Source of the DNA: Polyangium mundeleinium
GTDB lineage: Bacteria > Myxococcota_A > Polyangia > Polyangiales > Polyangiaceae
Reading direction: 5' to 3'
DNA: 64,000 bases
NCBI RefSeq assembly: GCF_028369105.1
Contig: NZ_JAQNDO010000001.1
Coordinates: 9,394,501 to 9,458,500 of the forward strand
The position numbers were made by a program, and so were the translations under genes. Shown here piece by piece: positions 35,445-44,058 of this stretch. Position 1 is the stretch's first letter. The number at the start of each line of letters is the position of its first letter. The notes below the pieces were generated by a model, which saw only the letters and a list, made by a program, of their open reading frames with translations, was not told the DNA's origin and searched no databases.

Positions 35445-38221
35445 TGACCTTCTCTTCCAAACTCGGATGGCTCGCAGCCGCGGCGGGGCTCGCCCTCGCC
35501 GCGGGTTCCGCGGGCTGCACCACCCAAGCGTTTTGCTTCAGCGATTGCGACAGCGGCTCCGCCACGGGCACCTCGACTTCCACCGGTACCGGCGGCGCCG
35601 GCGGTGAAGGTGGATGCCTCTTCGGCTGCGGCGGCACGGGCGGCACGGCCGGCGAGGGCGGCGGCGGTGGCTGCGTGCCGTCCGACAGCGGCGTCGAGGA
35701 GTGCAACGGCAAGGACGACGACTGCAATGGCAAGGTCGACGACGTGTCCGATTGGAGCACGCCGGAGGCCTGCGGCACCTGCGCCAACAATTGCTACCAG
35801 GTCCTGCTCAACACCGACCCCGACACCATCGGCTGCACCCCGAGCGCGGATCCCGGAAATACCGCCGGCACCTGCACCGGCCAGTGCGCGCCCGATTATT
35901 ACGATCTCGATCCGTCGTCGCCGGGCTGCGAGTATTACTGCGTCGCCGGCGGCGCCGACGACTCGCTCTGCAACAACAAGGACGACGACTGCGACGGCCT
36001 CAAAGACGAGGACGTCAACCTCTGCACCAGCACGACCGATTGCGGCAAATGCGGGCGCACCTGCGTCGTCCTCCACGGCACCCCGGCCTGCGAAAGCAGC
36101 GCCGAGCCCGGGCAGGCGTGCAACGACAGCAACACGCAATGCAAGATCCAGTCGTGTGAGCCTGGATTCTGGGATCTCGACGGCTCCTACGCCACGGGCT
36201 GCGAGTACCAGTGCAACATCACGAACGGCGGCGTCGAGATCTGTGGCGACAGCCTCGACAACGATTGCGACGGCAAGATCGACGACGCGGACGACCTCTC
36301 GGGCGACGCCCAGCTCGGCGTCGATTGTTACGGTGATCCCAACGGGGTGTGCGCCACGCCCGCGCACCTCGGCAAGACCATTTGCCAGGGCAACAAGATC
36401 GTCTGCGCCGGGCCGAACGTCCTCGTCGAGAACCAGAACCCCGAGCTCTGCAACAGCCTCGACGACGATTGCGACGGCATCATCGACGAGAGCCCCACCG
36501 ACGCCGGCAAGTCCTGCGGCATCAGCAACATCTTCCCCTGCGCCTTCGGCACCCAGCAATGCCAGAACGGCACGCTCGTCTGCATCGGCAACATCGATCC
36601 CAAGCCGGAGATGTGTGACGGCGAGGACAACGATTGCGACGGCCAGATCGACAAGACCAACGGCAGCCCGCCCGCGGACGCCGTCGGCGCTTGCAACGTG
36701 CCGCTGAACCCGCCCGCGGGAGCGACCTCGCCCTGCAAGGCCGGCATGAAGGCCTGCGTCGGCGGCGCCATCGTCTGCCAGAACTCCGTCACGCCGACGC
36801 CGGGCGCGCAGGACGGCTGCAACATCGACACGAACTGCGACGGCGCCCTGACGAACCAGCCCGACAAGCAGACCGACGTCAACAACTGCGGCGCTTGCGG
36901 CAATAGCTGCTACACGGGCGCGGTCCACTCCACCTGGGCCTGCGTCTCGGGCGCTTGCCAATTCAAGGGCTGCGAGCCGGGTTATTACGACCTCAACAAC
37001 GATCAGAAGTGCGAGTACGACTGCGACTTCATCTCGGCGCAGGAGACTTGCAACGGCCTCGACGACGATTGCGACGGCCAGATCGACGAGAGCGTCATCG
37101 CCCCCTCGCCCACCCAGGTCTGCGGCGTCAGCCCCTCCGCCGTCAAGGCCGAGTGCACCACCGGCGTCACCGTCGCTTGCGTGATGGGCGCCTGGAAATG
37201 CACCTTCCCCGCCGGCGTCTGCACCGGGCAAGCGCCGAACTACTGCAACGGCACCCCCGAGCTCTGCGACACCCTCGACAACGATTGCGACGGTGTCCAG
37301 AACGAGAACGTCGCCAACTGGAACAAGCCCTGCAACTCCGACGACGCGCTGCCCCCGCCCGGACACGGCGCCTGCCGCACACCAGGCACCTTCGTCTGTG
37401 ACGGCACCATGGCCGTCAAGTGCAGCGCCACCCCGGCGAACTGCGCCAGCTTGCCCGGCGGTTGCGAGGAGAAATGCGACGGCCTGGACAACGATTGCGA
37501 CGGAATCGCCGACGAGCCCTATAGCAACAAGGGCAGCAACGCCACCTATTACGTCAAGCCTGCCGTCACCAAGATCGGCTCGCAAAACAAGTGGATCATG
37601 CAGTTCGAGGCCAGCCGCCCCAATGCCACCGCCGTCGTCCCCGGCACCGGCAATGGCTTCTGGAGCAGCGCGCCCACGGGGTCGACGATCGACAAGACCC
37701 CGGCTTGCTCGGTGCAAAACAAGATCCCCTGGTTCAACGTCACCCCGCGTGAGGTCGAGCAGGTCTGCGCCGCCGCCGGCGGCACCGTCTGCACCACGGC
37801 CGATTGGCAAGCTGCCGCGCGTTGGACGCCGGATGCTTGCCTCTGGGGGTACGCGCCGCTCTCCGCGTGCAAGACCGCGTTCGTGCAGAACGTCAAGTTC
37901 TGCAACCTCGGCTTCTCCTACGATTTCAATCCGGGAGAGATCGGCATGCAGAACGGCCTGCTCGCGACCGGCGACGAGGTGAATATCAAGAACTGCTGGG
38001 TCGATTGGACCGGACAGACCAATGCCAAGCTCTACGACATGACGGGTAACCTCCGCGAGATCACGAAGTCCGCGACGAACACGTACCCGCTGCTCGGCGG
38101 CGCCTTCAGCACCCAGGCCGAGTCCGGCGCCCAGTCGGACTTCACCTTCTACACCGTCGATCAGAACTTCCAGTTCTTCGACACCGGCTTCCGCTGCTGC
38201 TTCGCCTCGAACCCCGGCTGA
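35444..38221 (+). CDS. lipoprotein with MopE-type repeats and C-terminal FGE/SUMF1-like domain
   Basis: A 925-residue protein. Signal sequence MTFSSKLGWLAAAAGLALAA precedes a lipobox-like GSAGC, so lipid anchoring is probable. A Gly/Thr-rich linker follows (GTSTSTGTGGAGGEGG). Eight clear Cys/Asp repeats plus one degenerate one (CNGKDDDCNG, CDGEDNDCDG, CNIDTNCDG and so on) are spread over residues 80 to 690. From about 700 the sequence resembles the formylglycine-generating-enzyme/sulfatase-modifying-factor fold: NKWIMQFEASRPNATA, PWFNVTPREVEQVCAAAGGTVCTTADWQAAARW, LYDMTGNLREITKSA, PLLGGAFST and DTGFRCC. The tryptophan-rich GNVWEW core has become GNLREI, so it is probably a binding rather than catalytic version. 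It follows paralogue 2 with TGATG overlap. A terminator lies 14 bases after its stop. Confidence 0.85.
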   Translation: MTFSSKLGWLAAAAGLALAAGSAGCTTQAFCFSDCDSGSATGTSTSTGTGGAGGEGGCLFGCGGTGGTAGEGGGGGCVPSDSGVEECNGKDDDCNGKVDDVSDWSTPEACGTCANNCYQVLLNTDPDTIGCTPSADPGNTAGTCTGQCAPDYYDLDPSSPGCEYYCVAGGADDSLCNNKDDDCDGLKDEDVNLCTSTTDCGKCGRTCVVLHGTPACESSAEPGQACNDSNTQCKIQSCEPGFWDLDGSYATGCEYQCNITNGGVEICGDSLDNDCDGKIDDADDLSGDAQLGVDCYGDPNGVCATPAHLGKTICQGNKIVCAGPNVLVENQNPELCNSLDDDCDGIIDESPTDAGKSCGISNIFPCAFGTQQCQNGTLVCIGNIDPKPEMCDGEDNDCDGQIDKTNGSPPADAVGACNVPLNPPAGATSPCKAGMKACVGGAIVCQNSVTPTPGAQDGCNIDTNCDGALTNQPDKQTDVNNCGACGNSCYTGAVHSTWACVSGACQFKGCEPGYYDLNNDQKCEYDCDFISAQETCNGLDDDCDGQIDESVIAPSPTQVCGVSPSAVKAECTTGVTVACVMGAWKCTFPAGVCTGQAPNYCNGTPELCDTLDNDCDGVQNENVANWNKPCNSDDALPPPGHGACRTPGTFVCDGTMAVKCSATPANCASLPGGCEEKCDGLDNDCDGIADEPYSNKGSNATYYVKPAVTKIGSQNKWIMQFEASRPNATAVVPGTGNGFWSSAPTGSTIDKTPACSVQNKIPWFNVTPREVEQVCAAAGGTVCTTADWQAAARWTPDACLWGYAPLSACKTAFVQNVKFCNLGFSYDFNPGEIGMQNGLLATGDEVNIKNCWVDWTGQTNAKLYDMTGNLREITKSATNTYPLLGGAFSTQAESGAQSDFTFYTVDQNFQFFDTGFRCCFASNPG

Positions 38222-38235
38222 ACCACCCCACCCAC

Positions 38236-38279
38236 GAAAAAGCCCACGCTCCCGCAAACCGGGACGCGTGGGCTTTTTT
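38236..38279. terminator. bidirectional intrinsic terminator
   Basis: A 14-pair stem (AGCCCACGC TCCCG / CGGGA GCGTGGGCT, one bulged C) with loop CAAAC is followed by TTTTTT and preceded by GAAAA. It lies between the FGE-like lipoprotein gene and the convergent cytochrome-like gene and can serve both. Confidence 0.88.
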
Positions 38280-38315
38280 CATCGGGGCCACGACAACGCG
38301 GCCCCCGCGCAGCGA

Positions 38316-38921
38316 TCACCAGGGGAGATCGCGCATCGTCTGCTTGTACTTTTCCTTGTAAAGGTCGTGGCACTTCTTGCAGGAGGCCTTCGCGCCGTCG
38401 AGGTCGCCGGCCTTCGCCTTCGCCACGCCTTCGTTCGAGATGGACACCCAGCTCCCCATGCCGGGCGGCGGCTTGCCCGCGATGTAGGCCAGGGCATTGG
38501 CGATCTTCGTCAAGTCGCCGCTCGACGTCGCCGAGGCCATGACCGACTTCATCCAGCCTTGCATCGGGCAGGGCTTTTGCCCCTTGGCGCCGCAATCAAA
38601 CGTCTTCGGGCCAGCCGCCGCGCTCGACGCAGGCGCCGCAGAGCCAGCGGCAGGCGCCGCAGAGCCGGCCGCGGGCGCCGCAGAGCCGGCGAGCGCCGCG
38701 GATGCCGCGGCGGGCTCCACGGGGGCGGCAGCGGCGCTGTTCTCGGGCGGCGGGGCCTCGGCGCTCGGCGCGGGGGCTGCTGACGCGACCGGGGCCGCGG
38801 AGGCTGCGGCCGCGCTGGGCTTCGCCTCGGGCGAGGCACCTTCGTTCTTCGCCTCACCGCCGCCGCAGCCGACGGCGCCCGCGAGCGCCACAATCGCCGC
38901 GAACCGCACTCCCTGTCTCAT
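38316..38921 (-). CDS. c-type cytochrome-like lipoprotein with Ala/Pro-rich linker
   Basis: A 201-residue lipoprotein. ATG at 38921 has AAGGAGAG upstream. Signal MRQGVRFAAIVALAG ends in lipobox AVGC. Residues about 25 to 95 are an Ala/Ser/Pro linker with three heptad copies of GSAAPAA. The C-terminal 100 residues are helical and hold one CKKCH motif (SCKKCHDLYKEKYKQ). The position near the end of a four-helix domain resembles class II cytochromes (cytochrome c' type), where a single heme is attached through CxxCH. Periplasmic electron transfer or gas binding is possible, but the axial ligand cannot be assigned. The gene is divergent from the metallophosphoesterase and convergent with the FGE-like gene. 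Confidence 0.72.
   Translation of the reverse strand: MRQGVRFAAIVALAGAVGCGGGEAKNEGASPEAKPSAAAASAAPVASAAPAPSAEAPPPENSAAAAPVEPAAASAALAGSAAPAAGSAAPAAGSAAPASSAAAGPKTFDCGAKGQKPCPMQGWMKSVMASATSSGDLTKIANALAYIAGKPPPGMGSWVSISNEGVAKAKAGDLDGAKASCKKCHDLYKEKYKQTMRDLPW
38631..38691. repeat. 21-base tandem repeat inside the cytochrome-like lipoprotein gene
   Basis: About three units of GGCGCCGCAGAGCC(A/G)GC(G/C)GC with a 21-base period encode the GSAAPAA heptads of the linker. The copies differ at only a few positions, so copy number may vary between strains. Confidence 0.7.
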
Positions 38922-39076
38922 CCTGCTCTCCTTAGATGGTGGCGAAGATCGACCTTTCTCGGCGATCCTCGCATTCCTACTCGCCCGGCCCAAGGTCCGG
39001 CCGCGTGGGGCAAGCTGCCCCGTCATTCGACTTTGATCCGTATCCACGGCCTGATGGCAAGACAAAAAAAGTGCCG

Positions 39077-40912
39077 ATGTCTGCTCCCTCGCCGGTCCGT
39101 CCCTCTCCACTCCGCCCCGAAGCTGCTCCTCCCGACGTTCCAAAGCTGCTTTTTACGCGCGGAGGCCGATATCCACAGGCGATCGCGTGGTTCGGGGCCC
39201 GCTCGTTCTGGGGGCACCTCTGGCACCTCGCGGCGAGCGTCATCGCGACGGAAGACATCGACAGCCGCGCATGGATGCGACCGAGCACGCCCGACACACT
39301 GACGCGCAAAGCCGCGGCCGTGCTGGGCGGCCGCGAAGGGGCCGAGACCCTCGCCGAGGCGCTCGACCGCGACGTGTGGATCGATTTCCTCGCCGACACG
39401 GGCGATTGCGTCTCCGTGAGCCAGGAGGTCGCGCGGCTCGTGTTCATGACGTATGAGGTCCAAGATCCGCAGAAGCCCGGCGAGACGCTGGTGCTCCCGC
39501 GCGGCGACGTCATGCTGTTCGGCGGGGACACGGCGTATCCGGTGGCGACGGAGCTCGAGATCCACAACCGGGTGATCGTGCCGTTCTCGCGCGTGCTGGA
39601 AGAGGTTCGGGACGGCAAACCCCGGGTGATCCTGGGAGTCCCGGGAAACCACGACTGGTACGCGGGGCTCGACGGGTTCGGGCGTATGTTCCGCGAGCGC
39701 CGCGGGACCGTGGATCTGGTGGAGAAGTCGGCGCCGAACGAGGTCGTGCGGTTCGCGCAGATCGGCCACTTCATCCAGTGGGTGGAGGCGTTTCGCATCG
39801 GTCGTTATGTGAGCAAACGATCGACGTTGCCGCTCGACGGATACGTGCCGGTGCAGGACGCGAGTTACTTCGCGTTGCGCATCGCGCCGGGGCTCGACCT
39901 GTGGGGCGCGGATCGGCAGCTCCGCGCGGTGGACTTCGAGCAACGCGCGTTCTTCGCGTCGCTCCGGACCGAGAATCGTGGGGTCCTTTTGACCCTTGCG
40001 GATCCGGCCTACGCGTTCCTGGAGCCGAATCCCGCGGGGCAACACATCATCGACGCGCTGGATCTGCGGCTCGAAGACGACAGCGTGCTCGTGCTGACGG
40101 GCGACACGCACCACTACTGCCGCGAGCAGATCGGGAAGACGTGCCACGTGATCGCCGGCGGCGGCGGGGCGTTTTTGCATCCGGCGCGGATCATGCGGCA
40201 GGGCCTCCCGCAGCCGGCCGCGGAGTTCCCGGGGCCGAAGGCGTCGCTCGCGCTGGCGCTGCAGATCCCGTGGCAGATCGTGCACGGGCGGAGCGGGTTT
40301 CTGGTGCACCTCGCGGCCGCGTTGCTCTACCTGCCGGGGTTCTCCGCCGTGCGATGGGGCGGCGCACCGCCGCTCGTGATGTCGTTCGCGACGGCGGCGC
40401 TCGCGGGCTTCGTGTGCAGACTGCTTGGCGGCTTCCGCAACCGCTCGCTCGCGGTGTACATGCTCGCGACGGTCGCTGGGCTCATGATCGGGTTCATGCC
40501 GATGCTCGCGCGCACGACGTTCGCGGCGGCGGGCGGCCTCTTCGACGCGGCGGACCTCTTCGGCACGAGGCCGTGGCTCGTGTTCGCGGTCTCGGTCTAC
40601 GTCGCGACGCTGGTCTTCGGCGCGTACCTGACGGCGCTGACGGTGTTCGGAATCGAGCAACACCAGGCGTTCGCGGCGCTCGCGCACCCCGGGTACAAGC
40701 ACTTCGTGCGGGTGCGCGTGCGCCGCGACGGGAGCGGCGCCGACGCGTGGGTGCTCGGGAAGGTGGATCCTCTGTCCGCCTCGGATCCGGTGGTCCTGGT
40801 GGACCAGTTTTCCTGGACGAACCAGGGCCTCTCGGCCGGCGCGCGCTCGGCGATGCCGGCGTCCTTGCTCAGGCGGCCATCAAGCGATGCGGCCCAGCAG
40901 CAAAGGCGGTGA
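39077..40912 (+). CDS. metallophosphoesterase with C-terminal membrane segments
   Basis: About 611 residues. The frame is open from 38936, but that ATG would lie in the ribosome-site region of the divergent gene and its first 47 codons look non-coding. I prefer ATG at 39077 (MSAPSPVRPS), with moderate confidence. Calcineurin-type metal motifs are in order: WIDFLADTGDCVS, MLFGGDTAYP, ILGVPGNHDWYAG and VLVLTGDTHHYCRE with VIAGGGGAFLHP. About five hydrophobic segments follow (from residue 390: GFLVHLAAALLYLPGF, VMSFATAALAGFVC, LAVYMLATVAGLMIGFMP, VFAVSVYVATLVFGAYLTALTVF), then a soluble tail. The catalytic half probably faces the cytoplasm, since no signal peptide is visible. Substrate unknown. 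The stop overlaps the convergent deoA-like gene by 33 bases. Confidence 0.78.
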   Translation: MSAPSPVRPSPLRPEAAPPDVPKLLFTRGGRYPQAIAWFGARSFWGHLWHLAASVIATEDIDSRAWMRPSTPDTLTRKAAAVLGGREGAETLAEALDRDVWIDFLADTGDCVSVSQEVARLVFMTYEVQDPQKPGETLVLPRGDVMLFGGDTAYPVATELEIHNRVIVPFSRVLEEVRDGKPRVILGVPGNHDWYAGLDGFGRMFRERRGTVDLVEKSAPNEVVRFAQIGHFIQWVEAFRIGRYVSKRSTLPLDGYVPVQDASYFALRIAPGLDLWGADRQLRAVDFEQRAFFASLRTENRGVLLTLADPAYAFLEPNPAGQHIIDALDLRLEDDSVLVLTGDTHHYCREQIGKTCHVIAGGGGAFLHPARIMRQGLPQPAAEFPGPKASLALALQIPWQIVHGRSGFLVHLAAALLYLPGFSAVRWGGAPPLVMSFATAALAGFVCRLLGGFRNRSLAVYMLATVAGLMIGFMPMLARTTFAAAGGLFDAADLFGTRPWLVFAVSVYVATLVFGAYLTALTVFGIEQHQAFAALAHPGYKHFVRVRVRRDGSGADAWVLGKVDPLSASDPVVLVDQFSWTNQGLSAGARSAMPASLLRRPSSDAAQQQRR

Positions 40913-42199
40913 GGCCTCGGGCGCGGAGCTGACGCGGAAGGCGCTCTGGACGCGATCCGCGACGGCCTCGGCCGCAGCCGCGCGGAGCACGTGGAGGCGC
41001 GCGAGGGGCTCGCCGCGCCGCACGCCGGCGCCGCGCGGCGCGAGGATCTCGATGCCGACGGCATGATCGACCTTCTGATCGGCGCGGGTGCGGCCCGCGC
41101 CCATGGCGACGGCGGCGAGGCCGATCTCGAGGGGATCGATCGCGGCGACGAAGCCGTCGGCCTCGGAAGGAACGAGGACGGTCTCCGGTGCACGAGGCAA
41201 GCGGAGCGGATCCTCGACGACTCCGGGATCGCCGCCCTGCGCCTCGATCATGCGCTCGAAGACACGCGCGCCGCGGCCACTCGTGATCGCGTCGCGGAGT
41301 TTTTCGCGCGCGTTTTCGATGGAGGATGCGGCGTCGCCGAGGACGAGCATCTCGGCGCCGAGCGCGAGCGTGCACTCGACGAGATCGTCCGGCCCGCCGC
41401 CCTTCAAGACATCGATGGCCTCGCGTGTCTCGATGGCGTTGCCGACGGCGCGACCGAGGACGGTGCTCATGTCGGTCAGGAGCGCGACGACACGCTTGCC
41501 AGCCGCCTTGCCAACACGGACGAGGGCCTCGGCGAGCGCGCGCGCGTCGCGCTCGGTCTTCATGAACGCGCCGCGGCCAACCTTCACGTCGAGCACGAGC
41601 GCGTCGATGCCCTCGGCGAGCTTTTTCGAGAGGATACTGGCGACGATGAGGGGGATGGACTCGACGGTGGCCGTGACGTCGCGCAGCGCATAGATGCGTT
41701 TGTCCGCGGGGGCGATGCGGCCGGTCTGCCCGATCATGCAAGCGCCGACGTCGCGGACGATGCGCGCGAAGGCGTCGGTGTCGAGGGAGACGTTGAAGCC
41801 GGGGATGGCTTCGAGCTTGTCGAGGGTGCCGCCCGTGTGGCCGAGGCCGCGGCCGCTGACCATGGGCACGGGGACGCCGCAGGCCGCGACGAGGGGCGCG
41901 AGGCACAAGGAGACCTTGTCACCGACGCCGCCCGTGGAGTGCTTGTCGACCTTGATGCCGGGGACGGAGGAGAGGTCGAGGACGTCGCCAGAGTGAAGCA
42001 TGGCGCGGGTGAGGGCCACGGTCTCCGCGTCGTCCATGCCGCGGAAGAAGATGGCCATGCAGAGCGCGCTCATCTGGTAATCGGCGAGCTCGCCCGTCCC
42101 GAGGGCACGGACGAGGCGCTCGATCTGGTCGTCCGCGAGGCGGCCGCCGTCACGCTTCTTGGCGATGAGCTCAACCAGGGTCTCCACGGGGCGGAGCAT
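40880..42199 (-). CDS. deoA: pyrimidine-nucleoside (thymidine) phosphorylase
   Basis: A 439-residue class II nucleoside phosphorylase of normal length. Opening VETLVELIAKKRDGGRLADDQIERLV; phosphate-site block VDKHSTGGVGDKVSLCLAPLVAACGVPVPMVSGRGLGHTGGTLDKLEAIPG; KKLAEGIDALVLDVKVGRGAFMKT; and a C-terminal domain ending with lobe residues MGAGRTRADQKVDHAVGIE. It cleaves thymidine or uridine with phosphate to base plus (deoxy)ribose-1-phosphate in the cytosol, for salvage or catabolism. It could equally be named pdp. ATG at 42199 is about 80 bases from the divergent histidine kinase gene. No other nucleoside gene is adjacent. Confidence 0.94.
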   Translation of the reverse strand: MLRPVETLVELIAKKRDGGRLADDQIERLVRALGTGELADYQMSALCMAIFFRGMDDAETVALTRAMLHSGDVLDLSSVPGIKVDKHSTGGVGDKVSLCLAPLVAACGVPVPMVSGRGLGHTGGTLDKLEAIPGFNVSLDTDAFARIVRDVGACMIGQTGRIAPADKRIYALRDVTATVESIPLIVASILSKKLAEGIDALVLDVKVGRGAFMKTERDARALAEALVRVGKAAGKRVVALLTDMSTVLGRAVGNAIETREAIDVLKGGGPDDLVECTLALGAEMLVLGDAASSIENAREKLRDAITSGRGARVFERMIEAQGGDPGVVEDPLRLPRAPETVLVPSEADGFVAAIDPLEIGLAAVAMGAGRTRADQKVDHAVGIEILAPRGAGVRRGEPLARLHVLRAAAAEAVADRVQSAFRVSSAPEASPPLLLGRIA

Positions 42200-42277
42200 A
42201 CCTCAAAGCGGCCTCGCGTCGCGCCCACGTGCACGGCGGCTCCCCAGGGGGAGCGACGCGCGCTACCTTTCCGCCGC

Positions 42278-43237
42278 ATGAGCAGGGCACGTGACTTCAC
42301 GACGCTCGGCTACCGGCGCATCGTCAAGCTGCTGGTCTCGCTCGTCATCGTCCCGTCAGTCCTGCTGTCGGCGATCGGCGCGTCCCTCGTGGTGATGGGC
42401 GAGGCGCGGTACAACATCCTGATCGGGATCCTTGTGCTCACGTTCTCGAGCGCGCTCGTGACGGGGGTGATCCTGGTCTGGGTGTTCCTGCGGCGGGAGC
42501 GCGATCTCTCGGAACTACAAGCCGATTTCGTGTCGAAGGTGTCGCACGAGCTCCGGACGCCGCTGACGTCGATCCGGATGTTCACGGAGACGCTGGTGCT
42601 TCGGCGCGGGGACAAGGAGAGCGAGGATCGATGCATCCAGGCGCTCAACAAGGAGAGCGCGAGGCTGCAGCAGCTCATCGATCGGCTGCTCGACTGGGGC
42701 CGGATGCAGAGCGGGCGTCGGGTCTACGAACTCGCCGAGCAGGACGTGGTGAAGGTGGTGGAGGAGGCGATCGCAGCCTTCGAGCCGACGCGCGAGCAGC
42801 GGCACGTGGAGCTCTCGGTGCAGTTCGAGCCGGACCTGCCGCGCGTGTGGTGCGACCACGGGGCGATCGTGATCTCGATCGTGAACCTGCTGTCGAACGC
42901 CTACAAGTACGGGGGACAGCCTCGGCAGATCGAGCTGTCGGTGGCGCGGAAGCTCGGCGAGGTGATGATCACGGTGCGCGACAACGGCAAGGGGATCGCG
43001 CGGCGCGAGCACAAGCGCATCTTCGAGAAATTTTACCGGGTCGATGATCTTCTTGCACGGCAGCAAGAGGGATCGGGGCTCGGTCTTGCGATCGTGCAAC
43101 ACGTGATGCGCGCGCATCGTGGCCGCGTGATCGTGGACAGCGAGCCGGGTCGAGGCAGCGCGTTCACGCTGGTGCTGCCGATCCTGGCGAAGGTCCGGGT
43201 GAAGGAGCCGATGTCGAGCACGGGAGGGACGGCGTGA
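42278..43237 (+). CDS. PhoR-type sensor histidine kinase
   Basis: A 319-residue kinase with two transmembrane helices (LLVSLVIVPSVLLSAIGASLVVM and ILIGILVLTFSSALVTGVILVWVFL) and almost no periplasmic domain between them, so it probably senses within the membrane or through a partner. HisKA phospho-acceptor: FVSKVSHELRTPLTSIRMFTETL. HATPase boxes: VNLLSNAYKYGG (N), VRDNGKGI (G1), IFEKFYR (F) and GSGLGLAIVQHV (G2). The response regulator starts four bases before its stop (GTGA), so it is a coupled two-component pair with the kinase gene first. Confidence 0.92.
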   Translation: MSRARDFTTLGYRRIVKLLVSLVIVPSVLLSAIGASLVVMGEARYNILIGILVLTFSSALVTGVILVWVFLRRERDLSELQADFVSKVSHELRTPLTSIRMFTETLVLRRGDKESEDRCIQALNKESARLQQLIDRLLDWGRMQSGRRVYELAEQDVVKVVEEAIAAFEPTREQRHVELSVQFEPDLPRVWCDHGAIVISIVNLLSNAYKYGGQPRQIELSVARKLGEVMITVRDNGKGIARREHKRIFEKFYRVDDLLARQQEGSGLGLAIVQHVMRAHRGRVIVDSEPGRGSAFTLVLPILAKVRVKEPMSSTGGTA

Positions 43238-43995
43238 GCGTGGGAGCGGCAAGCGGCGCGGAACGTGATAGAGAGCCTGGCTCGATGAACCGGGTCGGAC
43301 AGGGCGGCGCGCGGCGCACGGTCCTCGTCGTGGAAGACGACGACAGCATCGCGATGGGGCTCGAGATGAACCTATCGGCAGAGGGGTACCGTGTGCTCCT
43401 CGCGACCGACGGGGAGAGCGGGCTGTCGCTCGCACGCGGAGGCGGGATCGACCTCTTGATCCTGGACGTGATGCTGCCGAAGCTAAACGGCTTCGAGCTT
43501 CTGCGGATGCTGCGCGCCGAGCGGTACACGATGCCGGTGATCATGCTGAGCGCGCGCGGCGCCGAGATGGACAAAGTGATGGGGCTCGAACTCGGCGCCG
43601 AGGACTACATCACGAAGCCCTTCGGGCTGGCGGAGCTCTTGGCCCGGGTAAAGGCGGTGCTCCGGCGCGACGCAATCGCGCGAGGGGACGACGCGAACAC
43701 AATCCGGGCAGCAGACCTCGAGATCCATCCGTCGACGCGGGAGGTGCGGCGCGGAGGGAAGCTCGTGGAGCTGACGGCGACGGAGTTCGACATCCTGTTT
43801 TGCCTGGTCAGCGCAGGCGGGCGCGTGCTGTCGCGGGAACAGCTCCAGGCGAAGGTGTGGGGTCCGAGCCACCACGGGACGCCGCGCACCGTGGACAACT
43901 TCATCCTGCAGCTACGGGCGAAGCTGGAGGACGACACGGCGAACCCGCGGCACCTCGTGACGGTGCGGGGCGTGGGGTATCGGTTCGTGGTCTGA
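43234..43995 (+). CDS. OmpR/PhoB-family response regulator
   Basis: A 253-residue regulator. GTG at 43234 has GGGAGGG upstream and overlaps the kinase stop; ATG at 43285 is the alternative. Receiver domain: acidic pair in VLVVEDDDSI, phospho-acceptor aspartate in LLILDVMLPKLNG, conserved threonine/serine in IMLSARGAEMD and lysine in ITKPF. A winged-helix DNA-binding domain follows (VELTATEFDILFCLVSAGGRVLSREQLQAKVWG, RTVDNFILQLRAKLED, LVTVRGVGYRFVV). It should bind direct repeats when phosphorylated by the upstream kinase. A targets list cannot be drawn from the window. Confidence 0.94.
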   Translation: MSVGAASGAERDREPGSMNRVGQGGARRTVLVVEDDDSIAMGLEMNLSAEGYRVLLATDGESGLSLARGGGIDLLILDVMLPKLNGFELLRMLRAERYTMPVIMLSARGAEMDKVMGLELGAEDYITKPFGLAELLARVKAVLRRDAIARGDDANTIRAADLEIHPSTREVRRGGKLVELTATEFDILFCLVSAGGRVLSREQLQAKVWGPSHHGTPRTVDNFILQLRAKLEDDTANPRHLVTVRGVGYRFVV

Positions 43996-44020
43996 CCGGA
44001 CGAAGCCGCGTTCCGCTGAC

Positions 44021-44048
44021 AAAAGACACCCCCGCTCAAGAGCGGGGG
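44021..44048 (-). terminator. intrinsic terminator between convergent genes
   Basis: CCCCCGCT-CAAG-AGCGGGGG is a stem of eight pairs (nine if a C-G closes inside). On the minus strand it is followed by TGTCTTTT, giving a U-rich tail for the small lipoprotein gene. On the plus strand the tail is GC-rich, so read-through stopping there would be weaker. Confidence 0.75.
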
Positions 44049-44058
44049 CTCCCTCGGC

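Noticed and set aside
35123-38257. Minus-strand open frame of 1,044 codons opposite the FGE-like lipoprotein gene
   Set aside because: Antisense shadow. The plus-strand reading has a signal peptide, regular Cys repeats and an FGE-like domain.
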